From JAIRVZ01 sp031553755 (GTDB taxonomy: Bacteria > Bacteroidota > Bacteroidia > Bacteroidales > Azobacteroidaceae): DNA of 18,416 nt. Under the pieces are notes generated by a model. The model searched no databases. It was not told the DNA's origin and saw nothing but the letters and a program-made list of their open reading frames with translations. A program made the translations under genes and the position numbers. The DNA is taken from assembly GCA_031553755.1 (NCBI GenBank), contig JAVBKZ010000060.1, positions 1 to 18,416 of the forward strand, written 5' to 3'. Below are positions 8,213-16,429 of the stretch, piece after piece (position 1 is the stretch's first letter; every line of letters starts with the position of its first letter).

Positions 8213-9847
8213 TTACATCATTCCGCCCATTCCGCCACCCATCGGAGGCATCGCGGGACCTGCATTTTCTTCTTTCTTGTCTGCGATTACACATTCTGTT
8301 GTAAGGAACATTCCTGCAATAGAAGCTGCGTTTTCCAAAGCTACACGCGTAACTTTAGTTGGGTCGATAACACCTGCTGCATACAAGTTTTCGTAAATGT
8401 CTTTGCGGGCATTGTAACCGAAATCAGCTTTGCCTTCTTTTACTTTTTGTACAACAACAGCGCCTTCTTTTCCGGCATTTTCGACGATTTGGCGAAGAGG
8501 TTCTTCAATCGCGCGTTTCACGATTTCAACACCTGTAGTTTCGTCTTCATTTTCGCCTTTTAAGTTTTCAAGAGCTTCAATGGCGCGAACATAAGCTACA
8601 CCTCCACCAGGAACTGTACCTTCTTCAATAGCAGCACGTGTAGCGCTTAACGCATCTTCCACACGGTCTTTCTTTTCCTTCATTTCCACTTCAGAAGCAG
8701 CGCCCACATAAAGAACAGCAACTCCTCCGGCCAATTTAGCCAAACGTTCCTGTAATTTTTCGCGGTCATAATCGGAAGTTGTATTTTCAATTTGTGTTTT
8801 GATTTGAGCAACACGGGCAGAGATAGCGCCTTTATCGCCTGAACCATTCACAATTACTGTATTATCTTTATTTACAGTAATTTTTTCTGCTTTTCCAAGC
8901 ATATCCAAAGTCGCGGATTCCAATTTCAAACCTTTTTCTTCGGAGATAACTACACCACCTGTCAAAACAGCAATGTCTTCCAACATTTCTTTGCGACGGT
9001 CGCCAAATCCCGGAGCTTTTACCGCGCAGATTTTCAAAGAACCACGTAAACGGTTAACAACCAATGTCGCTAATGCTTCAGAATCGATATCTTCCGCGAT
9101 AATTAACAAAGGACGACCTGTTTGAAGTGATTGTTCCAAAATAGGAAGCATTTCTTTCAAAGCAGAGATTTTTTTATCGTAAATAAGAATTTGCGGATTT
9201 TCCATTTCAGCTTCCATTTTTTCAGTGTTAGTCACGAAATATGGAGAAATATATCCGCGGTCGAATTGCATACCTTCCACTACATCAACATAAGTTTCAG
9301 TACCTTTGGCTTCTTCAACAGTGATAACGCCTTCTTTTTTCACTTTTTGCATAGCTTCGGCAATCAATTTGCCGATTGTTTCGTCGCCGTTCGCGGAAAT
9401 TTTAGCTACATTTTCGATTTTACCGAAATCATCGCCTACTTCTTGCGATTGCGATTTTAGGTTGGCGACAACAGCAATAACAGCTTTATCAATACCACGT
9501 TTCAAATCCATCGGATTAGCTCCGGCAGTTACATTTTTCAATCCTACACCAATGATTGATTGAGCCAAAACTGTAGCGGTAGTTGTTCCGTCACCGGCAT
9601 CATCATTGGTTTTAGAAGCTACTTCTTTTACCAATTGAGCGCCCATATTTTGGAACGCATCTTCCAATTCGATTTCTTTAGCAACTGTTACACCATCTTT
9701 TGTGATATGAGGAGCGCCGAATTTTTTCTCAATAATTACGTTACGTCCTTTAGGACCTAAAGTTACTTTCACTGCGTTTGCCAATTCGTCAACACCTTTT
9801 TTCAAAAGGTCGCGGGCATCCATTTCAAATTTTATTTCTTTTGCCAT
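8213..9847 (-). CDS. groL: Chaperonin GroEL (Hsp60)
   Basis: 544 residues, the normal length for bacterial GroEL. It forms the double-ring ATP-driven folding chamber of the cytoplasm with GroES. Visible hallmarks are the N-terminal MAKEIKFEMDARDLL, the ATP-binding VTLGPKGRNV (about 28-37) and NDDAGDGTTTATVLAQ (about 81-96), VPGGGVAYVRA in the equatorial domain, and the flexible GGM-type tail MGGGMGGMM. No truncation or odd residue was seen. It lies 117 bp downstream of groES on the same strand. The gap holds a hairpin-forming repeat, so the groEL-to-groES ratio may be adjusted there. No CIRCE operator (TTAGCACTC-N9-GAGTGCTAA) is visible. Confidence 0.99.
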   Translation of the reverse strand: MAKEIKFEMDARDLLKKGVDELANAVKVTLGPKGRNVIIEKKFGAPHITKDGVTVAKEIELEDAFQNMGAQLVKEVASKTNDDAGDGTTTATVLAQSIIGVGLKNVTAGANPMDLKRGIDKAVIAVVANLKSQSQEVGDDFGKIENVAKISANGDETIGKLIAEAMQKVKKEGVITVEEAKGTETYVDVVEGMQFDRGYISPYFVTNTEKMEAEMENPQILIYDKKISALKEMLPILEQSLQTGRPLLIIAEDIDSEALATLVVNRLRGSLKICAVKAPGFGDRRKEMLEDIAVLTGGVVISEEKGLKLESATLDMLGKAEKITVNKDNTVIVNGSGDKGAISARVAQIKTQIENTTSDYDREKLQERLAKLAGGVAVLYVGAASEVEMKEKKDRVEDALSATRAAIEEGTVPGGGVAYVRAIEALENLKGENEDETTGVEIVKRAIEEPLRQIVENAGKEGAVVVQKVKEGKADFGYNARKDIYENLYAAGVIDPTKVTRVALENAASIAGMFLTTECVIADKKEENAGPAMPPMGGGMGGMM

Positions 9848-9862
9848 GATTTTATGTTTTTT

Positions 9863-9960
9863 AAGAGTTAAAGGAAGTTAGACGAAGTTAAAGGAATGAG
9901 AATTGAATAAAAAAACATTCCTCTAACTTCATTTAACTCCTTATGACTTCGTTTAACTTC
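9863..9960 (-). repeat. Inverted and direct repeats with potential hairpin between groES and groEL
   Basis: Plus-strand arms GAAGTTAAAGGAATG (9884-9898) and CATTCCTCTAACTTC (9916-9930) are complementary except for one position that becomes a G-U pair in the minus-strand transcript. This gives a 15-bp stem with a 17-nt loop. Imperfect copies of the TTTAACTTC word extend both arms (9863-9883 and 9931-9960). The T-run of the transcript lies in the loop and not after the stem, so it does not look like a classical terminator. Confidence 0.75.
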
Positions 9961-9964
9961 ATTC

Positions 9965-10234
9965 TTAGATTATCGCTAAAATGTCGGATTGACGCATAAT
10001 TAAATACTTTTCACCATCCAATTCGATTTCGGTGCCGGCATATTTACCATAAAGTACCTGGTCTCCTTTTTTAACTACCATTTCTTCGTCTTTTGTTCCG
10101 TTGCCAACCGCAACTACTTCGCCTTTCAAAGGTTTTTCTTTCGCTGAATCCGGAATAATGATTCCGGAAATTGTTTTTTCTTCAGCCGGAGCGGATTTAA
10201 CCAACACCCTGTCTGCTAATGGTCTAATGTTCAT
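9965..10234 (-). CDS. groS: Co-chaperonin GroES (Hsp10)
   Basis: 89 residues, slightly shorter than E. coli GroES. It forms the heptameric lid of GroEL. The sequence begins MNIRPLADRVLVK, has the mobile loop with the GIIIPDSAKEKP segment (about 24-35) that contacts GroEL, then the conserved GEVVAVGNG and the GDQVLYGKYAGTEI block. It is the first gene of a groES-groEL operon, with a well-placed promoter about 80 bp upstream (10314-10344). Confidence 0.98.
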   Translation of the reverse strand: MNIRPLADRVLVKSAPAEEKTISGIIIPDSAKEKPLKGEVVAVGNGTKDEEMVVKKGDQVLYGKYAGTEIELDGEKYLIMRQSDILAII

Positions 10235-10313
10235 GACTAATTAGTTTTTATAATTAATAGAATTTTATAATAAAAAGGACGCAAACCCGATTAGTCTGCA
10301 TCGCGTGTCATTC

Positions 10314-10344
10314 CAAAAGTATGCCAAATAGAAAAACTGACAAA
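10314..10344 (-). promoter_or_regulatory. Promoter of the groES-groEL operon
   Basis: On the minus strand a TTTG (10344-10341) is followed by 19 nt and TACTTTTG (10321-10314), an exact fit to the Bacteroides -33/-7 consensus. Transcription would start near 10306-10308, leaving a leader of about 70 nt before the groES ATG. Confidence 0.75.
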
Positions 10345-10505
10345 ATTTCATTTATTGATCTTCTATATGTAAAATATTATGTAAAAAATGGCAGATACTA
10401 TATTTGAACATAGATAATCCGTTTAATTAGCGTTATTGTATTTAAATTTTTTCTTTTGAGACATTCTCGATGTTTAAAACCATATTCAGGTATTAAAAGA
10501 TAGAT

Positions 10506-10537
10506 TTTGAATATCTTCTTTAAAAAGATTACATTTG
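10506..10537 (+). promoter_or_regulatory. Promoter of metG
   Basis: TTTG (10506-10509), a 20-nt spacer and TACATTTG (10530-10537) match the Bacteroides consensus. The predicted start near 10544 lies downstream of an in-frame TTG at 10507, which rules out that longer reading and supports ATG 10618. Confidence 0.75.
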
Positions 10538-10617
10538 CAGCATCAAAAACAAGATACGGAATACACGAAAAAGGTGTAGAATCACAATTTGAAATAAACA
10601 ATAAACATCAATATAAA

Positions 10618-12657
10618 ATGAATAAAAATTTCAAAAGAACGCTTATCACATCTGCTTTACCTTATGCCAACGGACCTGTTCATATTGGACATTTGGCGGG
10701 AGTTTATGTTCCTGCCGATATTTACGCCCGTTATCTTCGTTTGAAAGGAGAAGAAGTATTATTTGTTGGAGGTTCTGATGAACATGGAGTTCCCATTGCG
10801 TTAAAAGCAAAAGCGGAAGGTATAACTCCTCAGGATGTAGTCGATAAATATCATACAATTATCAAGAAATCTTTTGAAGATTTTGGTATTACATTCGATG
10901 TATATTCACGTACAACCTCGAAAATCCATTATAAAACCGCCTCTGATTTTTTTAGAAAACTATACGATAAAGGAGAATTTGTCGAAAAAACATCTGAGCA
11001 ATATTACGACGAAGAGGCTAAACAATTTTTGGCCGACCGTTATATTACCGGAAGATGTCCACATTGTGGAAACGAACGCGCTTACGGCGACCAATGCGAA
11101 TCGTGCGGAACATCGTTAAGTCCGTTGGATTTGATAGAACCTAAATCGGCTGTTAGCGGAAGTGTTCCGGTTTTGAAAGAAACAAAACACTGGTATTTGC
11201 CGTTGGATAAACATGAATCTTGGTTGAAACAATGGATTTTGGAAGACCATAAAGAATGGAAAACCAACGTATACGGACAATGTAAATCGTGGTTAGACAT
11301 GGGATTACAACCTCGCGCCGTGAGCCGTGATTTAGACTGGGGAGTTCCTGTTCCGGTCGAAGGCTCGGAAGGAAAAGTGTTGTATGTTTGGTTTGACGCG
11401 CCTATCGGATATATCTCAAATACAATTGAACACAGTCCCAACGATTGGGAAAAATGGTGGAAATCAGACGAATCTAAAATCGTTTGTTTCATCGGAAAAG
11501 ACAACATCGTTTTCCATTGTATAGTTTTTCCTGCGATGTTGAAAGCCGATGGTTCATACACTTTGCCCGAAAATGTTCCGGCAAACGAATTCCTTAATTT
11601 AGAAGGAGATAAAATATCCACATCTCGCAATTGGGCGGTTTGGTTACATGAATATCTGGAAGAATTTCCAGGGAAACAAGATGTATTACGTTACGTATTA
11701 ACAGCTAACGCTCCCGAAACGAAAGACAACGATTTTACTTGGAAAGATTTTCAGGCCCGTAATAACAACGAATTGGTTGCTGTATTTGGCAATTTTGTCA
11801 ATCGGGCAATGGTTCTTACTCATAAGTATTATGAAGGAAAAATTCCCGCTTGCGGCGAATTGACTGATTATGACAGACAAACATTGAAAGAATTTTCGGA
11901 GGTAAAAGCCGAAATGGAACAATCCCTGAATAATTACCGTTTTCGTGAAGCTTTGAAAGAAGCCATGAACTTAGCCCGTATTGGGAATAAATATCTTGCG
12001 GATATGGAGCCTTGGAAACTGATTAAAACCGAACCTGAACGGACGGCGACAGTTCTTAATCTGAGTATGCAGATAACAGCCAATTTGGCGATAGCATTTG
12101 AGCCGTTTTTGCCTTTTACTTCTACTAAAATCAAGCAAATGATTGCGAAAGAAGATTTTGCATGGACACAACTTGGTGACATTGATTTATTGCCTGCCGG
12201 ACATGTTATTAATCAAGCGGAATTGTTATTCGAAAAAATCGAAGATGAAATCGTGGAAAAACAAGTCCAAAAATTATTAGATACAAAAAAGGCAAATGAA
12301 TTAGCTGCTCATAAAGCTGCGCCACAAAAAGCGAATGTGGTTTTTGATGATTTTACTAAATTGGATATTCGTGTAGGCAAAATATTGGAATGTGTGAAAG
12401 TTCCCAAGGCGGATAAATTACTGCAATTCAAAATAGACGACGGTTTAGGTGGACGTACAATTCTTTCGGGAATAGCAGAACACTACAACCCTGAGGATTT
12501 GGTTGGTAAAAATGTTTGTTTCATCGCGAATTTGGAACCTCGTAAAATTAAAGGAATAGAATCACAAGGTATGATTCTTTCGGCTGAAAATGCAGACGGA
12601 AGTCTTGCTGTTATTCAACCTATGAAAGAAGTACTTCCTGGAAGTGAGGTGAAATAA
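10618..12657 (+). CDS. metG: Methionyl-tRNA synthetase
   Basis: 679 residues from ATG 10618. The enzyme charges tRNA-Met with methionine in the cytoplasm. The Rossmann catalytic domain has HIGH at 22-25 and the KMSKS loop as KISTS (332-336). The inserted zinc knuckle has two CxxC pairs (C147/C150 and C160/C163). An anticodon-binding helical domain follows, and then a C-terminal EMAP/Trbp111-like tRNA-binding domain (about 574-679, starting FDDFTKLDIRVGKILE), which makes dimers in bacterial MetRS. The frame is open back to 10507, but that stretch contains the promoter and lacks homology, while MNKNFKRTLITSALPYANGP starts exactly where the family begins. Its end is 2 bp from the end of the convergent receptor gene. 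Confidence 0.98.
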   Translation: MNKNFKRTLITSALPYANGPVHIGHLAGVYVPADIYARYLRLKGEEVLFVGGSDEHGVPIALKAKAEGITPQDVVDKYHTIIKKSFEDFGITFDVYSRTTSKIHYKTASDFFRKLYDKGEFVEKTSEQYYDEEAKQFLADRYITGRCPHCGNERAYGDQCESCGTSLSPLDLIEPKSAVSGSVPVLKETKHWYLPLDKHESWLKQWILEDHKEWKTNVYGQCKSWLDMGLQPRAVSRDLDWGVPVPVEGSEGKVLYVWFDAPIGYISNTIEHSPNDWEKWWKSDESKIVCFIGKDNIVFHCIVFPAMLKADGSYTLPENVPANEFLNLEGDKISTSRNWAVWLHEYLEEFPGKQDVLRYVLTANAPETKDNDFTWKDFQARNNNELVAVFGNFVNRAMVLTHKYYEGKIPACGELTDYDRQTLKEFSEVKAEMEQSLNNYRFREALKEAMNLARIGNKYLADMEPWKLIKTEPERTATVLNLSMQITANLAIAFEPFLPFTSTKIKQMIAKEDFAWTQLGDIDLLPAGHVINQAELLFEKIEDEIVEKQVQKLLDTKKANELAAHKAAPQKANVVFDDFTKLDIRVGKILECVKVPKADKLLQFKIDDGLGGRTILSGIAEHYNPEDLVGKNVCFIANLEPRKIKGIESQGMILSAENADGSLAVIQPMKEVLPGSEVK

Positions 12658-12659
12658 TT

Positions 12660-14606
12660 CTATTTCAGACAAATCGTCAGTGGAATACTGATTCTGACAA
12701 CTATATTTCTCCCTATGTTGTAAATTCCTTCCGATTTATAACGGGACAAATGGTCATAGTATTTTTCATTAAGGAGGTTGTTTACTGCAAAATTTAGCAA
12801 AATAGGCTGTTGTTTGAATCGAAATTCAAAAGCCAATCCTGCATTTAGCAAAATATAAGAAGGAGTCGTGGTTTCATATGCTACAATCTGGTTTTGTGCA
12901 ATTGAGTAGATGTTTTGAAAATAAGCAGAATATTTTCGCAGGCAAGTTTTACCGGTAAAATTTGTACTAACCGTTGATTTGATTTTTTGCGAAGGCATTA
13001 GAGGCAAATAGTCACCCGATTGTTGTTTACCAAAAGTATTGCTGTAGGAACTTTCTAAATGTAACCAGTCTAAAGGGTGTGGGTGGAAATGAAAACCGGC
13101 TTCACCTCCATATAAAAAAGCATTATTTTGCAGATAATTATATACCGGAACGTCGTCTATTTCCGTACCGTCAGGTTGTATATAAATGAAGTTTCGGATA
13201 TAGTTGAAATATGGATTCAGAAATAGTTCTAAGTGTTTTGAATCGTAATTCAGAGTAGCATCAATTTGATAACTGTTTTCCGATTTTAACTCTCGGTTTC
13301 CTTTTTCGTAACGATTGGTACCTTCATGAACACCGTCACTCATCAATTCAAACATATTCGGGGCACGAAAACCGGACGATAGATTTGTGCGGAATGATAG
13401 ATTATTTGTTATTGGTTGGAATATTCCCGTGGAAAAATTGAATGCGGGAAATGGTTTTGAAAAATCGTTGGAATGAATATATTTATTATCAAACCGGATT
13501 CCTGTCTGCCAAAATGATTTTTCTGAAAAGTGATAATTTGAAACGGCAAAAAATCCCAAATCAGTAGTAGTCGCATCAGGAATAATAGATTCTTCTCCAA
13601 AATTCTTATTTTGCTGAAACATTCCCTGACTGCCTGCTGTGATTTCCCAATATTTCGCAATTCTCGCCGAAAGCCATTTAATATTGTATGAAACTGTATT
13701 TAAATTCATATTCAATGCGGCTTCATTATCTTCTATTTCTTTCCGGTTATTGAAAACATAACCCAAATCAATCTTCAATTTGGAATTGTTTTCAAAAAAG
13801 ACAGTGTTTTCTGAACTCAAAATATGGGTTGTCAGATTTTGATAGGGCGAAAATGGTTTGCGATTGTTGGAATAATCTTCATTGACTTCCTCTAATTCGG
13901 TTAGACCATAATTTTCCTTCAAAAAGCTGTATTTTAACGTAGTTGCAAATTCGTTTCCTGTATATCCTAAAACGGTTTTAAAATCAGCCGTATTAAAACG
14001 GCTATTGGGTATCAACTCGTTATTCCCATCTTTATAATCTTTATGAGTTGTATAGCCGCCGAACATGTTTATATGCCATTGTTCTTTAGAGAGTTTAATG
14101 GCCGCATTATTTCTTAATCCGCTCGTGTTGCTATTATATTCGGAATTTAGTACAGTTTCGAAAGTGTTTTGTTTGGCAAATCGCTCATCTGCAAAATAAA
14201 GGACGCCACCCAAAGCGTCGCTTCCATATAGCAGCGAAGCCGGTCCTTTGATAATTTCTACTTGTTCGTAACCATTATCATCCAATCCCAATCCGTGTTC
14301 GTCTCCCCATTGCTGATTTTCAATGCGGACTCCCTGCGAAAAAATGGCAATCCGATTACCGCTCAAACCTCTGATTACGGGTTTGCCAATTCCCGAACCT
14401 GTACTATAGTTAGACAATCCGGGTACTGATGTCAATTTCTCTGTTAATGAAATGCCCTGAATTTCGGGCGATTTTAGATTAATCTTTTCTACATTCACCA
14501 CGTTTTCTCCCTGTAATCGTGAACTGTTGGCCGAAATAACAATTTCTTGCAATTCATGAATGGAAGGAGATAAATAAAGAATTCGGTATAGGCGCTTAGT
14601 GCGCAC
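12660..14606 (-). pseudogene. TonB-dependent receptor, main part, cut off from its N-terminus by an IS
   Basis: Carries the plug domain (EKINLKSPEIQGISLTEKL to SLLYGSDALGGVLYF) and a long beta-barrel of outer-membrane receptors. The plug motifs IRGLSGNRIAIFSQGVRI and VEIIKGPASLLYG are typical. The first eight codons from a GTG (14606) derive from the left end of the IS; receptor sequence starts at ILYLSPSIHELQEIV. As it stands it has no signal peptide, so it could not reach the outer membrane. The missing front part is on the other side of the IS (15569-15840). The Fur-like gene upstream suggests a metal substrate such as zinc or iron, and plug spacing recalls ZnuD-like receptors, but this is inference. 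The C-terminus ends LTICLK and not in the usual aromatic residue. Confidence 0.88.
14575..14582. repeat. Target-site duplication, left copy
   Basis: TAAAGAAT stands immediately outside the left end of the IS and is repeated at 15569-15576. Eight bases is the usual duplication of the IS1595 family. Confidence 0.9.
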
Positions 14607-14613
14607 TAATTAA
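14583..14613 (+). repeat. IS terminal inverted repeat, left
   Basis: Matches the inverse of 15538-15568 except at two positions. It contains the perfect 14-bp palindrome TTAGTGCGCACTAA (14597-14610). Confidence 0.9.
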
Positions 14614-14623
14614 ATTAAGCTGC

Positions 14624-14631
14624 TACCTTTG
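14624..14631 (+). promoter_or_regulatory. Candidate -7 element for the transposase
   Basis: TACCTTTG fits TAnnTTTG but lies only 4 bp before ATG 14636. If it is real, the mRNA would be nearly leaderless, or the true start would be the in-frame ATG at 14657. No matching -33 box is seen. Confidence 0.35.
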
Positions 14632-14635
14632 TAGC

Positions 14636-15541
14636 ATGGCAGAAAGAAATAAGTTTATGGGAGTGAATTCAATTCGATTTTACGCACGGTTTCCAGATGA
14701 ATCAAGTTGTTATGATTACTTGTCTTCAATAAAATGGGAAAAAGGTTATACTTGCAAGAAGTGTGGTCATACCAACTATTGTAAGGGTCGGAATCTTCAT
14801 TCTCGTCGGTGTACCCGCTGTAAATATGATGAAAGTCCCACGTCAGGGACTATGTTTGACAAGTGTAAATTTTCCATTCATCTGGCATTTCATCTTGCAT
14901 TTAAGCTAAGCACAAAGAAAAAGGGAATGTCTACGTTAGAGCTTTCTCATGAATTTGATTTGCGTCAGAAAACCTGCTGGGATTTTAAGTGGAAGATACA
15001 GCAGGCCATGCGTAGTTCTATGCTACATCCACTCACTGGTACAGTTCATGTGGATGAGTTTTATGTCGGTGAGTTTGAAGAAGGGCACGTTGGTCGTAGT
15101 TCTGCCAGCAAGAAGAGATTGGTGGTAGTCGCTCTGGAGGTATTACCAGAGAAAGGTGGTGTAGGACGAGCTTATGCGCAGGTGATAAACAACGCTTCGG
15201 GTGAAGAATTCAAGCCTTTCTTCAATGATCATATTTCTCCAGAGGCACATGTAGTTACCGATGAATGGAAAGGATATTTGCCTCTGAAGAGAGAGTACCC
15301 CAATCTTGAACAGCAACCTTCAAACAAAGGGAGTAATTTCCCTGAACTTCACATTCATATAATGAATTTGCAAGGATGGTTACGAGGGATTCATCATCAT
15401 TGCTCCAAAGAACACCTACAAGGTTACTTGGACGAATACCATTACAGATATAATAGGCGTAACTACATGGATACCATTTTTGATAACCTCATTATGAGAA
15501 TGGTCAAATATGAACCATGTAGAAGATTATCAATGGATTAA
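14636..15541 (+). CDS. IS1595-family (ISXO2-like) transposase
   Basis: 301 residues, full length for the family. An N-terminal zinc ribbon with two CxxC pairs (CKKCGH about 35-40, CTRC about 58-61) is followed by the ISXO2-like DDE domain. This has a first aspartate in HVDEFYVGEF (about 140), a second in VVTDEWKGYL (about 204) and the closing segment LDEYHYRYNRRNY (about 265-277). The protein catalyses cut-and-paste movement of the element. The frame is intact, so the element may still be active. The start could be the in-frame ATG at 14657 if the nearby -7 box is used. Confidence 0.95.
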   Translation: MAERNKFMGVNSIRFYARFPDESSCYDYLSSIKWEKGYTCKKCGHTNYCKGRNLHSRRCTRCKYDESPTSGTMFDKCKFSIHLAFHLAFKLSTKKKGMSTLELSHEFDLRQKTCWDFKWKIQQAMRSSMLHPLTGTVHVDEFYVGEFEEGHVGRSSASKKRLVVVALEVLPEKGGVGRAYAQVINNASGEEFKPFFNDHISPEAHVVTDEWKGYLPLKREYPNLEQQPSNKGSNFPELHIHIMNLQGWLRGIHHHCSKEHLQGYLDEYHYRYNRRNYMDTIFDNLIMRMVKYEPCRRLSMD

Positions 15542-15568
15542 ATAGTGCGCACTAAGTGCCTATACCGA
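15538..15568 (-). repeat. IS terminal inverted repeat, right
   Basis: Inverse copy of the left end with two mismatches. It holds the 12-bp palindrome TAGTGCGCACTA. The stop codons of the transposase and of the interrupted Fur/receptor frame both fall inside it. Confidence 0.9.
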
Positions 15569-16227
15569 TAAAGAATTTTATTTTCATCTTTTTGATTTAT
15601 TTGTACTACCAAAGTTTGATAGCCGGATTCGGAAATTTGAACTAGGATGCTACTTGTTGTTTGAGGCAGTGCAAATCGACCTAGAGAATCGGTATAAGTT
15701 CCTGTTTTGATTTCTGGAAAATATACATTAGCATATTTCATAGGAGTATTATCTGACTGATCTAAAACAGAAATTTTGACTTGAGCAAAAGCCGTAAACT
15801 GACCTGTTACGAATAATAATAACAAACAAAATGTTTTTATTGTATTACTGCATTTCGGACAATAGCCAGAAATGAACGATTGAATAGAAGATATCACAAA
15901 ATTTTGGGGTAATGTTTGATTTACCGGATTCTCTTTTATGCAGGTAATTTCGTTACATTTCAAACAATGAAAATGAGGATGATTGTCGTGATGCTGTCCC
16001 GAGGAACAATTGTGGCATAAAGCATAGTATGACTTACCTTCGTTATTAACAAATCTATGTATAATTCCATCGTCACAGAATCCTTGCAAAATACGATAGA
16101 CAGTAACTCTGTCCATTTTTCCTTTTAGAATTTCTTCAATATGTGTATGAGAAATTGCCCCTTGTAAATTCTGAAATAAATCCAAAACTAATTGTTTCGA
16201 TTTTGTATTTCTTCTTAATGTATCCAT
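15538..16227 (-). CDS. Fur/Zur-family metal-responsive repressor, fused in frame to a receptor N-terminus
   Basis: From ATG 16227 the first about 128 residues are a Fur-family regulator. The winged helix reads MDTLRRNTKSKQLVLDLFQ to DRVTVYRILQGF, the histidine-rich metal segment HHDNHPHFHC follows, and a structural-zinc pair of CxxC motifs is present (CLKC and CPKC, the latter at 123-126). There is no stop after CPKC: the frame runs on through the receptor signal peptide and regulatory domain and ends nine codons inside the IS (RYRHLVRTI). An ATG at 16260 is in frame but lies upstream of the promoter -7 box, so 16227 is preferred. Whether the ligand is zinc, iron or another metal is not determinable. 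The context, a receptor gene and a palindromic operator, supports metal-uptake control. Confidence 0.85.
   Translation of the reverse strand: MDTLRRNTKSKQLVLDLFQNLQGAISHTHIEEILKGKMDRVTVYRILQGFCDDGIIHRFVNNEGKSYYALCHNCSSGQHHDNHPHFHCLKCNEITCIKENPVNQTLPQNFVISSIQSFISGYCPKCSNTIKTFCLLLLFVTGQFTAFAQVKISVLDQSDNTPMKYANVYFPEIKTGTYTDSLGRFALPQTTSSILVQISESGYQTLVVQINQKDENKILYRYRHLVRTI
15569..15576. repeat. Target-site duplication, right copy
   Basis: TAAAGAAT directly follows the right end of the IS and equals the copy at 14575-14582. Confidence 0.9.
15569..15840 (-). pseudogene. TonB-dependent receptor N-terminal part (signal peptide and carboxypeptidase-like domain)
   Basis: In the same frame as the upstream Fur-like domain, residues beginning IKTFCLLLLFVTGQFTAFAQ form a signal peptide with an AFA-Q cleavage site. 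A CarboxypepD-reg-like beta domain follows (VKISVLDQSDNTPMKYANVYF to SESGYQTLVVQI), the usual front end of Bacteroidota TonB-dependent receptors. The codon where a start would be expected is ATA (15840-15838), not ATG. The domain runs into the IS at 15568 and continues beyond it at 14582. With the IS removed, the receptor would be about 728 residues. Confidence 0.82.
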
Positions 16228-16231
16228 AGCA

Positions 16232-16291
16232 TAATGATATTTGAAAATGCAAAGATACAAAAAATATCATTAATGCAATATTGTTGCATTA
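16232..16291 (-). promoter_or_regulatory. Promoter and palindromic operator of the Fur-like gene
   Basis: The minus strand carries -7 box TATCTTTG (16257-16250), with a TTG about 18 nt upstream (16278-16276). Two inverted repeats embrace it. TAATGATATTT (16232-16242) pairs perfectly with AAATATCATTA (16262-16272) around the -7 box. TAATGCAA (16271-16278) pairs perfectly with TTGCATTA (16284-16291) over the -33 position. Placement is that of an autorepression operator. Confidence 0.7.
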
Positions 16292-16304
16292 AAGGCAGGA
16301 GACT

Positions 16305-16322
16305 ATTTTTTTATAAAAAAAT
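16305..16322. repeat. AT-only 18-bp palindrome
   Basis: A perfect palindrome of seven T and seven A around AT, just upstream of the Fur-like promoter. It could act as a bent or UP-like element; no function is shown. Confidence 0.4.
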
Positions 16323-16429
16323 GATTTTATTTTTATCCGCATACCGGAAAAACGCGGTTTAATATCGGATTAAAACAAGTTTCAGATTTCTTCTCCAGAC
16401 GTAGCATACCCATTTTTTGTGTTCTGCCT

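Larger units (their letters stand above)
10235..10617. other. Divergent intergenic region between groES and metG
   Basis: 383 bp with no credible gene. It holds two Bacteroides-type promoters, one for each direction (10314-10344 minus, 10506-10537 plus). The open frames crossing it overlap these promoters and have no family resemblance. No CIRCE-type operator or convincing terminator was seen. Confidence 0.7.
14583..15568 (+). mobile_element. Complete IS1595-family insertion sequence, 986 bp
   Basis: Both ends begin TCGGTATAGGC and match as inverted repeats over about 31 bp with two mismatches (14583-14613 and 15538-15568). An 8-bp direct duplication flanks the element, and a single intact transposase fills it. 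It inserted inside the TonB-dependent receptor frame, on the opposite strand. Joining the flanks after removing one duplication copy restores the frame exactly (KIL-YLSPSIHELQ), so the insertion is clean and probably recent. Confidence 0.93.

Noticed and set aside
8213..9847. Long open frames on the plus strand inside groEL (for example 9131-9460)
   Set aside because: They are antisense shadows of a highly conserved gene, with low-complexity translations and no family resemblance.
9863..9960. CIRCE/HrcA operator or Rho-independent terminator in the groE gap
   Set aside because: The arms do not match TTAGCACTC, and no T-run follows the stem in the transcript direction.
10507..10617. N-terminal extension of methionyl-tRNA synthetase from a TTG at 10507
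   Set aside because: The stretch contains the TTTG/TACATTTG promoter and lies largely upstream of the predicted transcript start; family similarity begins at ATG 10618.
16320..16380. Terminator after the AraC-type gene (CCGC...GCGG near 16350)
   Set aside because: The stem is only four to five base pairs and no proper T-tract follows on the minus strand.
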